A stretch of DNA of 64,000 bases from Morchella semilibera (taxonomy: Eukaryota; Ascomycota; Pezizomycetes; Pezizales; Morchellaceae), in assembly GCA_009192285.1 (NCBI GenBank), contig WBVU01000004.1:2130001-2194000 (forward strand), written 5' to 3'. Shown here one piece after another: positions 37,272-48,093 of the stretch. Both the position numbers and the translations under genes were made by a program. Each line of letters opens with the position of its first letter. Positions within the stretch are counted from its first letter, which is position 1. The notes beneath the pieces are model-generated. The model ran no database searches, was not told the origin of the DNA, and worked only from the letters and a program-made list of their open reading frames with translations.

Positions 37272-38696
37272 TTAGCCAAACATGTCTTCAGCCCTATTCC
37301 TCCTTGCTCCACCTCTTCTCCTCCCTCCCTCCTCCACCACCAGTCCCTCCCCTTTTGCAGCTCTCAGCTTCTGTGCAAACAGATCGTTTCCATCATCTGC
37401 TGTCTTCCCTCCACGACCCTTGATCCTGTATCCTGTATCCCTATCGCTGCCACTGCCACTATCTAAGTTGATCCGTTCCTCAAGCGACTTCTTTGCAGGC
37501 CTCTTTATCCTATGCCCCAGCTTCTCCGGAAACAGCTCCACCGGCCCCGGCCCTGGCCCTGGAGATACTGAGAACCTCGAGCTCGCCGCAGGCTTTCTAG
37601 GGAACAGCTCCAGTGGCTCAGTCCTCAACCGGCCACTCTCCTCCGTCCTCATGCGCTCGGGGAACAGCTCACGCGACCGGTTCCGGCTCACGCGGCCGGG
37701 GAAGAGCTCAACTGGCGATCTGGAGCGCTGTCTTCGCTCGCGGGCGGGCGAGTAGGAGCGATCACGTGAATTGCGGCTTCTAGAGACGTTGCGCGAGTTG
37801 CGAGAGCTGACGTCATCGTCGTAGAAGTTGTCGGTGTAGCTGTCGACATTGCGGCGACGGTCGTGCTCACGCGAGTCGTAGTGGCGGCGCTCGTATTCGC
37901 CGCCGTCGGTGTCGTTGCGGCGACGGTTACGGCGGGCTTCTTCGCGTTCGCGACGGCTGTGGAGCAGGGTGTTAGCTTTTGGTATTCCGGGGTGCTATGG
38001 ATGCAATGCAAAGGATTGGAGATACTAACAGGCGCGCAGCTTGCTCGACGCGGTCCTCCTCCGGGTTGAAGAGATAGTATCTACTCCTATCTCGCGCACC
38101 CGCAATCTTCTTGTCAGTCTGTCTCGCGATCCTGACCTCGAGCCTCGAGTCTGGATGGGACGATGCCAGCTTTGCCGGGCGGATCGCGAGCGCCGGGAGC
38201 TCTTGCTGCTGCTGCTCGAGTGCCAGCGCACTCAGTGCTCCTGCAGCCTCCTCGGGGGTTCGGTACACCAGGCAGCCTGTTGTAGCAGTGGGAAACCTCA
38301 CTGTCAGCATTGCCCTCATTGATGACTCTGAGCAGCGGAGTAGGAGGAGGAGGAGGAGAACGAACATGAAGAGTCGTCTATCCACTCGACCTTGACGATG
38401 GATGCAGCCGTGAAGTGCTCGGCCACGAAGGCCTTGACGTTGGCGGTGGACATGTTATCAACGCCTTTGAGAAACACTTTTTCGTGGGCGAGCTGATCCG
38501 TGTCGAGATCCTGCATTGGCTCTGGGGCTGCGGAAGGCGTTATTGGTGCTGCTGCCGGTATGGGCACGAGGACAGCGTCAGAGGGGCCATCGTCGTCGTA
38601 GTCCATGAGGATGTCATCGTCGTCGTAGGAGATTTGGACGGAGGGGTGGGCCATTGTCTGCGGCGGGGGCGCTATGGTAGCGAAAGGGTTTTCCAT
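37272..38696 (-). CDS. NCBP3-like (DUF2414) RNA-binding protein with ELFP repeats
   Basis: Three exons: 38366-38696, 38030-38300 and 37272-37956, 428 residues; introns of 65 and 73 bases keep the frame. The core HEKVFLKGVDNMSTANVKAF, then VKVEWIDDSS, then LRFPT and GCLVYRTPEEAAGAL is a degenerate RRM like that of animal NCBP3, the alternative nuclear cap-binding subunit that works with NCBP1 on mRNA export. The LEVRIARQTDKKIAGARDRSR plus YYLF segment is the second conserved block of that family. The C-terminal third is disordered, rich in RS/RD/RN dipeptides, and holds four ELFP motifs (coded about 37519-37711) and an NDLF/DMFG ending. The N-terminus is acidic (DDDDILMDYDDDG). In fungi the role is little known; cap or mRNP binding is inferred from the animal protein. 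Confidence 0.8.
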
Positions 38697-39512
38697 GAGC
38701 CTTTGTTTTGTTTTTTTTCCCTACTTCTCTCTCTCTCTGTGTCAATGGAAGTGTTGATGTGGAGGTGAGTGTGAGTTTGAATAGAAGATTAGGAGAAAGA
38801 AGGGGTGTAAATAGGTAGAGGAGATGTGTGTATGTGCGTATGTGTGTGGTGTTGAGCCTTCTATGGGAGAGAGGAGCGTATGGTCTCGGAAATTGCACGT
38901 ATGTGTATTCTTTGAGAATCCTTATCCTTTTTTTTTCTTCTCTCTCTCCTATTCTCTTCTTCTTCTCGTTCATGCAGTGTCGTCTGTGGCCGTCGTCGTC
39001 GTGTCTTTGAACAGCATGCCAAGCAAAGCAAAGAAGGCAAAGCAAAGCAAAGTAAAGCAGCTCCTCCTCCTCCTCCTCCCTGATTGATTGCTTGCTTGGG
39101 GTATGACGCGCAGGATGTGTGACTTGGCTTGGCTGAACATTGAATTAACTCTACGAATACATGTATGTACCTACATACAATAATTAAGCATGGATGGACC
39201 AACAACAATTAAGTGTCGACGGTAATGAACTGTATGGTTATGACTGCACAGTGATGTTATTTTGGAATTTTCTGATTAGATATTGTTGGTGTTGTTTTTG
39301 TCTGGGGTTGTTGATTATGAGCGTTGAGCTCAGGTCAAGAAGGCAGGCCCCACTGATATTACTTGACCCACAGCTCCACGATCAACACCACCACCACCAC
39401 CACCACACCTCAAACCTACCACCATCTTGGAGATAATAGACAGCATCTACAAAACCCATCATCCATCTATATCTACCATATAGTTAGTAAATACATACTT
39501 GCAGAAATATCA
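38697..39512. other. Divergent promoter region of the NCBP3-like and LisH/WD40 genes
   Basis: About 815 bases shared by two divergent genes. Contains CT/GA-rich and GTGTGTATGT-type repeats (38820-38860), AAAGCA repeats near 39010-39060 and (CAC)n near 39378-39405. No gene seen. Confidence 0.6.
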
Positions 39513-40972
39513 ATGCCAGCACCCGACTCCCCAGTGCTCCTTGTAGCCCGCTTCCTCAAGTCCAATGGCTACGACAAGGTAAGTAAATACATGAATACGA
39601 TCCCAGATCTCTATATAGATGCTTATCTTCACGACAGACTCTCGCAGAATTCCTCCAGGAAACAAATCTTCCGGCCTCGAGTGCCGACCCCAAGGACCCA
39701 ACCACAGCACTCACCCTCGAGAAGCTCCTCGACGAGAAGCGTCTCTATGACCTCTCCCTCACCCTCGAGAAGGTCGATATCCTCGATCACGAAGAAGAGT
39801 TCACCACACCCTGTGCGCCTCTCGTGTTTAAAGCTATATTATATATATATATATATATATATCCAAGCACTAACAACCTTTTTCCAGACCCCACCATCCC
39901 ACGCCTGATCGCACCCCCGGGGGTCCCCCAATCCAACGTCCTCTCCGTCACCCTCGCCCCTACCCTCGCTCCCTACCCGCACCCCGTCATCATTGCCACG
40001 ACCGCTGACCGCGCTCTCCGCATCTACACCCTCGCCGGGACCCTCCTCGCCTCACACCCCGCCCTTCACCCATCACCTATCCTTGCCGTCGCAATCCTCA
40101 AGGGCAAATGGCTCATCACCACCTCCATGTCCGGGAACATCTGCATCTCCGCTGCCGACTCCCCCACGCCCCTCTGCACCGTCTACCGACACACAAAGTA
40201 CGCAACCAAGGCTCTTCTCCACAACGACAGCATCCTCGTAACCTCCTCCTACGACGGCTCGATCGCCGCACACACTATCGGCTTCGACGACGACAACGGC
40301 GCCCCCACACTCACAGAACTCGGATACATGAAGCTCCCCACGCCGCCCGAGGCGCTGTGTATTGTCGGCCTCCCAGCCTCGGGCGAACCGGCGGTGGTAT
40401 TCTCCCGCAGCAACAGCACGCAGCTGCACTACCACCGCCTGGTGGCGGGGCTTCCCCACCACGCCACCCATAACCTTGCGCCCGAGGCAAATTCGTGGGT
40501 CTCGTTCCACGCAGTGTCGCTGGCGCTGCACCCGGGCGACCCTGCGCTGCTCGCGGTCGCAACCTCGCACGTCCCCGTCATGAAGTTCCTGCTCGTGCGC
40601 GTCGACAGCGGCGACGTGCTCAAGGAGGTGTTTGTCGGCGCGCCGCAGAGCGCGTATAGCACCAGCGTGGTGGCATGGCGGCCCTCGGGCACGGGCGTGT
40701 GGGTGAATGGAGACGATGGGGTGGTGAGGGGCGTCGAGGTGCGCAGTGGACGGGTCGTGGCGGCGTTGAGGGTGTGTGAGCGCGGGGAGAAGGTGAGGAC
40801 GTTGTGGGCGGGGGCGGTAGATCTGGGGGAGGGCGAAGAGGATCAAGAGGAGGGGGGGAGGAGGGAGATTCTGGTGACGGGCGGGTTTGATAAGGGACTG
40901 AAGGTGTGGAGGGTTAGGAGGCTGGGGGAAGAGGTGGGGAGTGCGGAGCTCGATGCGAGTGAGTTTAGGTGA
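39513..40972 (+). CDS. LisH-domain WD40-like beta-propeller protein
   Basis: Three exons: 39513-39578, 39638-39812 and 39888-40972 (441 residues). Residues 7-37 (VLLVARFLKSNGYDKTLAEF) form a LisH dimerisation motif, with the first intron after DK. A coiled segment (LEKLLDEKRLYDLSLTLEKV) follows, then seven or so weak WD-like blades, with VIIATTADRALRIYTLAG, LAVAILKGKWLITTSMSGNI, LVTSSYDGSIAAHTI, FHAVSLALHPGDPALLAVA, VVAWRPSGTGVWV and ILVTGGFDKGLKVWRVRRL as the clear ones. Such proteins act as scaffolds; no specific partner is known. The second intron contains a (TA)n run (39838-39862). The last exon may be spliced further: a GTGAGT donor at 40969 and an acceptor at 41067-41068 would add FRYGLGSIKMTEIV and end at 41159. 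Confidence 0.8.
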
Positions 40973-41372
40973 GTAGGTAGGTAGGGCAAGAGGTCAATGA
41001 TTGCGGGGCAGGTTTGTAGGAGTGGGCGGTGATTGTGATTTCCTTCCTTCCCCTTGTGGGGAGTGTAGATACGGTTTAGGCAGTATCAAGATGACGGAGA
41101 TTGTGATTGCAGGTGACCAAGAAACTAGGATCTGTACAGAATCGTTGTGCAAGCAATAATTCCCCCTCGATAGGCGACGAGAGTATCAATGATCAATGGT
41201 GTGAAGTATTTATAAGTATCCCTCCTGATACCCCCCTCCCCTCCCCCATCTCTCTCTCCCTTTCGACTACCGATGATAGTATACGGCCTACATACACCAT
41301 ACTACTAACAACCTTTTTCCCCACTCACTCCAAAAAAAGAAGTAACCTCAGGAAACCACCAGGCAAGAAAAG
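40973..41372. other. Intergenic region, LisH/WD40 gene 3' flank
   Basis: About 400 bases. It may include a final coding exon of the preceding gene (41069-41159; see that entry) and otherwise holds CT-rich sequence near 41220-41265. No other feature. Confidence 0.5.
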
Positions 41373-41379
41373 AAAAAAA
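41373..41379 (-). terminator. Pol III terminator (T7) of tRNA-Phe
   Basis: Seven T on the minus strand three bases after the tRNA 3' end, as required for RNA polymerase III termination. Confidence 0.8.
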
Positions 41380-41382
41380 GAA

Positions 41383-41490
41383 TGCGACAAACCCGGATTG
41401 AACGGGTGACCTCCAGATGGCACCCCGGATATTGACCTAATCCCAATGGATAGCTTCAGTCTGGCGCTCTCCCAACTGAGCTATTATCGC
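41383..41490 (-). tRNA. tRNA-Phe (anticodon GAA) with a 35-base intron
   Basis: The 5' half is 41454-41490 and the 3' half 41383-41418; the intron 41419-41453 sits one base after the anticodon, the standard place. Joined, the halves form a full cloverleaf: acceptor GCGATAA with TTGTCGC, D-arm TAGCTCAGTTGGGAG (A box), anticodon stem CCAGA with TCTGG around CTGAAGA, and T-arm ACCCG-TTCAATC-CGGGT (B box GTTCAATCC). The discriminator base is A, as for tRNA-Phe. CCA is not encoded, as usual in eukaryotes. The intron must be removed by the tRNA splicing endonuclease. Confidence 0.95.
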
Positions 41491-42348
41491 ACCGCATCGC
41501 TGGTTTTCGTCCCGTCTTTTTTTTGGGCTTGGCGGGGCGGATGCAAGGGGCACGCACGCACGCACGCACTACTTTAGTGGCTAACAGTGCGGCTGTTGCT
41601 GGTGGCTGCTGCTTGTACATACTACTGCTTAATAGATAATTCAACGACATGCTTCCTTTGTATATGTGCACACCGTTCACCCTTCCCTCGTTTTAGACTC
41701 TGCGTCAGTCCGGTTTTTCATGATCGGGCTGGTCTGGTTGTTGTCTATGAAGTATCGTGGGTTGATCTGTACCGCTACTGCTACTGCACTTACATGGCTG
41801 GCTGGTAGCTATGAGTAGATGGATGGACACTGGGACGATGGGGCTGGATTGGGCTGGGTAAGTATGTATGGATGGTATCTCGCTGTTGGGAAGTACTCAG
41901 TTAACGGCAGCTGTAGGTACTCTCTGCATATACTAAGCTATTGAGGGCTCTATTTACTCCCACCATTACTTTGTACCTATCATCATGATGGTGGGTCAGT
42001 TGTCGGGCTGTCAGACTGCCAGTTGGTGATAGGTACATGTATATACGAGTGGATATCGACTCTCCGTCTTGCCAGTGCCAGAGTCGAATTGAATTATGCC
42101 AGGAAGGCCCTGCCAAAACACCAGGCTGGCCACATACATGCAATAGCTGCTAAATACAAGAGGACCCGTCACCTCCACTGTGTCTTTTCCACAACCCCTC
42201 TCAGACATTTCTACCGAAGCCAGCCAGTCAGCCAGCCAGTATGTCAGTATCATTCTCTATCATTATCAAAAAACCCCACAGGAACTCTCCAAACACAAAG
42301 GCAGGCCAGTGATAAAAACATCTATATATCTATATTACAAGAACAGCT
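41491..42348. other. Intergenic region upstream of the disordered protein gene
   Basis: About 860 bases. Contains an ACGC microsatellite (41552-41567), GCTGCTGGCTGGCT-like repeats and short GCCAGCCAGTCAGCC repeats near 42220-42240. The last 150 bases are A/C-rich and probably the 5' UTR of the gene at 42349. No other gene. Confidence 0.6.
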
Positions 42349-44364
42349 ATGCGCAGCCTACCCACCACCACCATTACAGCCACCACCACCCACTCCGACT
42401 CCCGTCCCCGCCCCCTGCTACTCCCCGGACAGCCCCCGCGCGTCCAGTCCCTCATCGCCTTCTTCAACCTCAAGTCCCAGCCCCAGCTGTTGCCGGTCGT
42501 GAGCTCACACAATGGCCACGACCACGACCGTACTACCATTCCCCCCAACAAGGTCCGCATCATGGTCCAGAACTGGCTCAGGGTGGCCGATGCCGGCCCG
42601 TCCCCCAGCTCAGTCAGCGGCGGGGGCGGAATGGTGACCATGGGGACATCCTATACCTCATCCCCTATTATGATCCGGGCCCAGGACGTCGCTGCTAGGC
42701 TCCTTCGAAGTGGTGAGGTGGGCAGAAGTCACCATGGCACAGATAATACGGGCGAGGCGGCGCTGGCACAGAGGAGGAGGAGGAGGAGAAGGAGGGAGAA
42801 GGAGGGCTCGAGGCGGGGCGGCAATGGGGGCGGGAGTGAGTATAGTACACCGGGGGTTACGTCGCCGTTCCCAATCACGCCGCCGAGGGTCGTGCACCCG
42901 CTGACGGCACCCCGACTGAGGGCGCTGGAGAGCGAGATTACGAGGTCGTCGTCTCTGGGTGTCGAGGTCTCCTCTGCATCGCCGGGTGAGAGCGTGACGC
43001 CGGAGAGGGAGAATATGGGACGGTATATTGAACCGCAAGTGCCCAACAGGATGGCCACGAATATCGGGCAGATATCAACACCGGCATCCGCAGTCTCGAG
43101 ACACTCTAACCGGAGCTCTTGGAAAGGCGCATTTCAGTCTGTGAGGGACAGCTTGAGGAAGAGGAGGCAGCCCTCGGTGACTGCTGGATCCCCCTCTGCT
43201 GTAACGAGATCGTCTATCGTCGGATCCTCGGCCTCAAAGCTATCAGACGAGAGCAGATCTACCGGTAAGTACACCAAAAAACCCATCCCCGGAAACCAAA
43301 CACCGGACTCGCCGGTACTTGGATATGTCACGGCCCCGGACACCTTCGGTCCCTCCCAGGTCACCCGCCTCTCTCTAATGGGCCCTCTCTCTCCCTCCTC
43401 CGGAAGCGGGCATTCGAGGCCCGCAACTCCCGCACCACCACATACCATCACCGCCGTCGGTGAGCTCCCCCGAACCAGTGCCCGGCCCGCCCGCCCACAA
43501 CGCACAATCACAAGGCAGCGCCGTGCTGCAATGCCGGAAGCATTTCGACAGCACTCACCCGTCCGTCCGCGAAAAGAGAGCCCGCTAAAACCCGTCTCGC
43601 CTCTCCGCGTCGTCAAGGACCGTCCCGCCGCCGCCGCTATACCACCACCCCCGCCACGCACAGTTACTTTCAATCCTAGACTCGGGACGCCACTGCTCCC
43701 CCGCGCATCGATGGATACACTAACCTCGTTCTCGCTGCAGCCGCCAGAGTCCACATCCCTCAGCTCCTCCCTCTCCCTCAGTTCCGCCCTGCCACCCCCA
43801 CCGCCACCACCACCCCGTAAGGTCCGACCGCCGCCACCCACGGAAAACAGCCGCTTCGAATCCCTCAGCTCGCTCAGCACGCCGCCGCCAAACCCGCCGC
43901 AGGAGATCCGGTCGCCGACGCTGATGCGGGAGATGGCGTTTCCAGCGCTGCGCATGCGCGGGGACGCGGGACAGGACACCACCGCCACCGACACGGGGGG
44001 GGAGGAGGTGGCGGCGTCGCTGTGGCTACGCAAGAAGCAGCAGAGGCAGAAACGCCGAGGCGGAGCAGAGAAGAGTAAAGCGCCGAGGAGGGTGCTATAT
44101 GGCGATACGGACTGGCTGGCGCTGGCAGACAGCACGGCTGGGGGGGTGGGAGTACAGGAGTATCGGAATGACGGGCAGGGCGGGGGCTATAGACTACAGG
44201 AGGACATGACCGTGCCGGACGTGAATGGCGCGCTTGGGGGCGTTATGTGTACGCCCCCGCCGTCGCTGGAGGATGAGGGGGAGGGGGAGGGGCAGGAGGA
44301 CTACGATATCCCCGCGAGAGGGCGCACGAGGAGGAGGATGGTAAGGAGGGTGAGGGGGTCTTGA
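42349..44364 (+). CDS. Large disordered Pro/Ser/Arg-rich protein, unknown family
   Basis: Open frame of 671 residues with high GC in the third codon position, which supports coding. No known domain was recognised. It has an Arg-rich patch (LAQRRRRRRRREKEGSRRGG), many S/TP sites typical of CDK/MAPK targets (PSTPG, SPFPITPPRV, SVTPERE), a basic WKGAFQSVRDSLRKRR segment that could be an amphipathic helix, polyproline runs (PPPPPPRTVTF, LPPPPPPPPRKVRPPPP) that fit SH3 or profilin binding, and a C-terminal region with acidic DEGEGEGQED followed by a basic end (RTRRRMVRRVRGS). These features suggest a signalling or actin/septum scaffold, but that is guesswork. A GTAAGT at 43265 looks like a splice donor, yet the frame stays open, so I kept one exon. 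Confidence 0.7.
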   Translation: MRSLPTTTITATTTHSDSRPRPLLLPGQPPRVQSLIAFFNLKSQPQLLPVVSSHNGHDHDRTTIPPNKVRIMVQNWLRVADAGPSPSSVSGGGGMVTMGTSYTSSPIMIRAQDVAARLLRSGEVGRSHHGTDNTGEAALAQRRRRRRRREKEGSRRGGNGGGSEYSTPGVTSPFPITPPRVVHPLTAPRLRALESEITRSSSLGVEVSSASPGESVTPERENMGRYIEPQVPNRMATNIGQISTPASAVSRHSNRSSWKGAFQSVRDSLRKRRQPSVTAGSPSAVTRSSIVGSSASKLSDESRSTGKYTKKPIPGNQTPDSPVLGYVTAPDTFGPSQVTRLSLMGPLSPSSGSGHSRPATPAPPHTITAVGELPRTSARPARPQRTITRQRRAAMPEAFRQHSPVRPRKESPLKPVSPLRVVKDRPAAAAIPPPPPRTVTFNPRLGTPLLPRASMDTLTSFSLQPPESTSLSSSLSLSSALPPPPPPPPRKVRPPPPTENSRFESLSSLSTPPPNPPQEIRSPTLMREMAFPALRMRGDAGQDTTATDTGGEEVAASLWLRKKQQRQKRRGGAEKSKAPRRVLYGDTDWLALADSTAGGVGVQEYRNDGQGGGYRLQEDMTVPDVNGALGGVMCTPPPSLEDEGEGEGQEDYDIPARGRTRRRMVRRVRGS

Positions 44365-45537
44365 TGCGTACCCACCCGTCTGGAAAGGAAAACAAGAGAA
44401 GATCAAGAAATGGAGAGGCTGGGAGGTGAGTGAGGACTACGTAGTTTGTTCCTCGTTTGGTAGTTTTTTAATTATTAGTTGTTAGTTATTAATTGATTAA
44501 TTGAGTTATTGACTTGACTGGCTGGCTTGTTTATAAAATTCTGATACTATATTATAACCAGAGTGAAGTGTTAGAAACACCTACCCCACTCACCCATTCA
44601 TCCGCCCATTCGTAGAGAGAAGAGGTTATGTTACGGAGTTTAGTAGAAAAAAGGCATCGAGTGATATCCCATGATGCGGCGCGAAGGTTATGACAGCGGG
44701 AGTCTTCCCCATCGTCCACGTGGAACAACGCTAAATCCTCAAACTCTCCTTAGCCTCCCACGTTGATTGTCGCCACTTTTTTGCCCCCCTTATGGCAGAT
44801 GTATGGGGCGCAGTCACGTCGGACCGTGCTAGTTACTATAGAGTACTAGGTGGGTACATGTAGGTGGAATTTTGCTCTCTCTATCTCGAAATTTCTACAT
44901 AAAGACTTTGGATCCGCGGGTCGGGTCGGGTGGGGGGCGGGGACTCTACATTCTTAGATTCTCGGGAAAAGGAAAAGGGGGGAGGGGCGCGAACAGCTAG
45001 AATGGAGTGGAGTGGGGTGGTATGAAGAGGGGAGAAGGACAGAAAACAGAGAAACAGAAACGGAGAAACAGAAACAGAAACGGAGAAATAAGAACGAGAA
45101 AACCACCCTCTCCTCCATAAATTCACGTCTTTTTTTTTTTTGGTACTTATTTTTCTTGTCTTTTTTTTTTGGTCCTCGGCGCTCCAATGCAAATGCGTAT
45201 ATAAAAGGGAAAGAAAAAAAAAAAAAAAACTCCGTTCGTCACACTTCTCAAGGCAAAATAAAAATAAAAAAGAAACCTCCCCCAATTTTACCACTTCCCG
45301 TCTTTCAAAAACCGCATTTTTTCCAACATCATGTCCAATTTTCCCTTTTCCAGATTTTCCATTTCCGGCTTTCCCTTCCGTCTTACGTACTGGCCGTCGC
45401 CATCACCATCACCACCATACATTAGGCAATAATTTCCGAGGACCGTGACCACTTTTGATATGTCATTAGAGGGAAGAAATGAAGAAATAAAAACCAAATA
45501 AAAAAGTCGCGTGTCGTTCAACCTTGAAAGGGAAGAA
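44365..45537. other. Convergent intergenic region
   Basis: About 1.2 kb between two facing genes. Strongly purine/pyrimidine-biased: GAAACAGAAAC-type repeats (45035-45095), T11-T12 and A17 runs (45130-45230). No gene seen. Confidence 0.65.
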
Positions 45538-48093
45538 TCAAACAGAGCGAGAGCTACCTTGAATAGCCACAAACTCCCCGTTCAAAGCCTTGATGATTCG
45601 GTCAAGGCCGATCTCTTTGGCCAAGCTGAATGCTGTCTTTCCCTCGTAGTCGGGCGCTTGGGGGTCGGCTCTGTGCTCCCGGAGGAGCACGACCAGGCTC
45701 TCGTTGCCAATGTCTACCGCCATGTGGAGCGGTGTTCGCCCAAGGGCGCCAGCGTCGTGAATGTCGGCCTTCCTCTCGAGGAGCAGTCGTGCAACACCAA
45801 CATGCCCGTTGAAGACAGATACATGGAGTGCGGTATTTCTGCTGGTGTCACGAGCGGTAATGTCCGCCCCCCGCTCCAGGAGGAGCTTCACTGTTGACTC
45901 GTGGCCGTTTCCCGCGGCTATGATGAGCGGGGTTTGGCCTTCTTCGGCGGGGTCTTCGATGTCGGCACCGCTCTCAAGAAGGAGCTTTGCGACGGCTTCG
46001 TAGCCATTGAAGACCGATAGGTGCAAGGGTGTATTACCCTGAGGGTTCCGGGCGGTAATGTTGGCGCCCCGGTCCAGGAAGAACTTTACTGTGATCTCGA
46101 GGCCATTTTTGGCGGCCATCATCAAAGGCGTTAGGTCACCGTTGCCCTTCTCTTCAATGTCAATATCAGCCTCATCGTCTAGGAGTAGTGTTGCTACAGA
46201 ATAGCTGCCGTTGAGAGCTGCTAGATGCAGTGCTGTATTGTTTTCATGATCACGGGCTGTGATGTCGGCACCCTTCTCCAGAAGAAGTGTGACTAGACCG
46301 GAGTTGTTGATATCTGTTGCCATATGGAGCGCAGTTTTGCCATTCTCGTCACTGGCAGTGATGTGGGCTCCTCGATCAATAAGAACCTGCGATACGCGTG
46401 TATGACCGTTACGTACTGCTAAGTGCAGTGCGGTATTGCCGTCTTTGTCGCGGGCAGTAATATCAACGTTGTGTTCTAGAAGTATTTTTACTGCTGCTTG
46501 ATGTCCCTTTCTTGCCGCCCAAATCAAAGGTGTTTGGTCTCTGTATCCCTTCCTATTAATTATACTAGCTCCTCTATCCTTTAGGAGCAACTTTATTGCT
46601 TTCTCATCACCGTGTAACGTCGCACAGTGGAGGGCTGTATCATTATCATCATCGCCTATGGTAATGTCTGCCCCGTGCTCCAGAAGAAGCTCTACCATTG
46701 AGACATGCCCTTTTATGGCTGCCCATATCAATGGGGTTCGATCTCTATAACCTTTCTCGTTTATACAGCATCCCTTTTCTTTCAAAAGTAACTTGGCAAC
46801 CTCCACATGACCATTCAACGCCGCCGAGTTGAGGGCCGTATCATTATCGCCATCGTGGGCAGAAATATTGGATCCTCGTTCCAGTAAATACTTTACTGTC
46901 GATTCGTGTCCCTTTCTGGCGGCCCAGATTAAAGGTGTGCGGCCTCTGAACCCTTTCTCATCAACAGAGGCACCCTCCTCCCGCAATAGTAACTTAGCTA
47001 TTTCATCGTGTCCATAAAAGGCTGCGAAATGGAGAGCCGTATCATTGAACTTGTCGCGTGCAGAAATGTTGGATCCTCGTTCCAACAGAAAGTTAACCAT
47101 ACGTGCATGGCCTTTCCTTGCGGCCCAAATCAATGGTGTTCGATCGAGTTCTCCTTTCTCATCAATAACAGCACCTCCTGCTAATAGGGTTCTCGCAACT
47201 GCTTCATGACCTTCACGCGCTGCTAAATGGAGGGCCGTGTTATTGAATCTATCGCGGATGGAGAGATCAAATCCTCGCTCAAGGAGCAGTTTCACCACCG
47301 GCTCGTGCCCATTTCTAGCAGCCATAACTAAGGGTGTCCGGTCGTCAAGGCCCTTCTCGTCGATAAGAGCTTCTTTCTCTAGTAACAACTTCACCACTTC
47401 TCCAAAACCATTCAATGCAGCAACATGAAGAGATGTATTGTTATTGTTAGAATGGGAATTAATATCAGATTTCCACTCTAGAAGGAGCCTCGTAATAGGT
47501 TCAAAGCCTCTGGAAGCAGCTCTCATTAAGGCTGTATGACCTTTGGGACATTTATCATCAACACAAACACCTTTCTCGAGCAGCAATTTGACTATTGCTT
47601 CATGACCTCTGTTTACCGCATGATGCAGCGCCGTTTCTCCCGCCTCGGATCGTAGATGAATATCGCCTCCGTTCTCGATCAGAAGCCTCACAACCACGTC
47701 GTGACCCTCTTTTGCAGCCTGAATCAGAGGTGTCTCCTCCTCACCATCCACCTCATTGACATAAGCACCCTTCTCCAGGAGCAGCCTCACAATTTTTTCG
47801 TGTCCATTTTTCGCAGCAACATGGAGGGGTGTCTCTTGCGGATCTGTGGATTTTGTTTGCAGCGGATTGGCACCCTTCTCAATTACTATCTTGAGTAACG
47901 ATTCGTTTCCTTTTTTGGCAGCCCACCAAAACAAATCATCTTGATCTTGACACTTATCGATAGAGTCGTAGAGTAGAGATATCAAAATATTGTACAGGCA
48001 GCGACTACTCTGGATAAGTGAATTGAGATCATCTCGACCTAATTCCTTGGCGACCACCAATAGTAGCTCGTTGGGAAGGTCGAGTAATGGCAT
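45538..48093 (-). CDS. F-box plus multi-ankyrin-repeat protein (about 23 repeats)
   Basis: Single exon, 851 residues. Residues 1-45 (LLDLPNELLLVVAKELGRDD) form an F-box-like motif; then about 23 ankyrin repeats of 33-35 residues run to the end, most with the consensus TALH/TPLI-x-A-A-x-x-G-H-x-x-x-V-x-x-LLL-E-x-G-A-x-I. Such F-box/ankyrin proteins are thought to link SCF ubiquitin ligase to targets held by the ankyrin solenoid. Repeats 6-15 alternate in type: one carrying N/D-TALH, the next TPLIWAARKGH, giving a two-repeat supercycle of about 67 residues (for example IDEKG-DRTPLIWAARKGH). Long single-exon ankyrin genes are common and highly variable between fungal species. The gene is complete, with no frameshift, and its target is unknown. 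Confidence 0.9.
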   Translation of the reverse strand: MPLLDLPNELLLVVAKELGRDDLNSLIQSSRCLYNILISLLYDSIDKCQDQDDLFWWAAKKGNESLLKIVIEKGANPLQTKSTDPQETPLHVAAKNGHEKIVRLLLEKGAYVNEVDGEEETPLIQAAKEGHDVVVRLLIENGGDIHLRSEAGETALHHAVNRGHEAIVKLLLEKGVCVDDKCPKGHTALMRAASRGFEPITRLLLEWKSDINSHSNNNNTSLHVAALNGFGEVVKLLLEKEALIDEKGLDDRTPLVMAARNGHEPVVKLLLERGFDLSIRDRFNNTALHLAAREGHEAVARTLLAGGAVIDEKGELDRTPLIWAARKGHARMVNFLLERGSNISARDKFNDTALHFAAFYGHDEIAKLLLREEGASVDEKGFRGRTPLIWAARKGHESTVKYLLERGSNISAHDGDNDTALNSAALNGHVEVAKLLLKEKGCCINEKGYRDRTPLIWAAIKGHVSMVELLLEHGADITIGDDDNDTALHCATLHGDEKAIKLLLKDRGASIINRKGYRDQTPLIWAARKGHQAAVKILLEHNVDITARDKDGNTALHLAVRNGHTRVSQVLIDRGAHITASDENGKTALHMATDINNSGLVTLLLEKGADITARDHENNTALHLAALNGSYSVATLLLDDEADIDIEEKGNGDLTPLMMAAKNGLEITVKFFLDRGANITARNPQGNTPLHLSVFNGYEAVAKLLLESGADIEDPAEEGQTPLIIAAGNGHESTVKLLLERGADITARDTSRNTALHVSVFNGHVGVARLLLERKADIHDAGALGRTPLHMAVDIGNESLVVLLREHRADPQAPDYEGKTAFSLAKEIGLDRIIKALNGEFVAIQGSSRSV

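Noticed and set aside
43134-44135. Minus-strand frame of 333 codons opposite the disordered protein
   Set aside because: Antisense shadow in GC-rich, low-complexity coding sequence; no domain and no start context.
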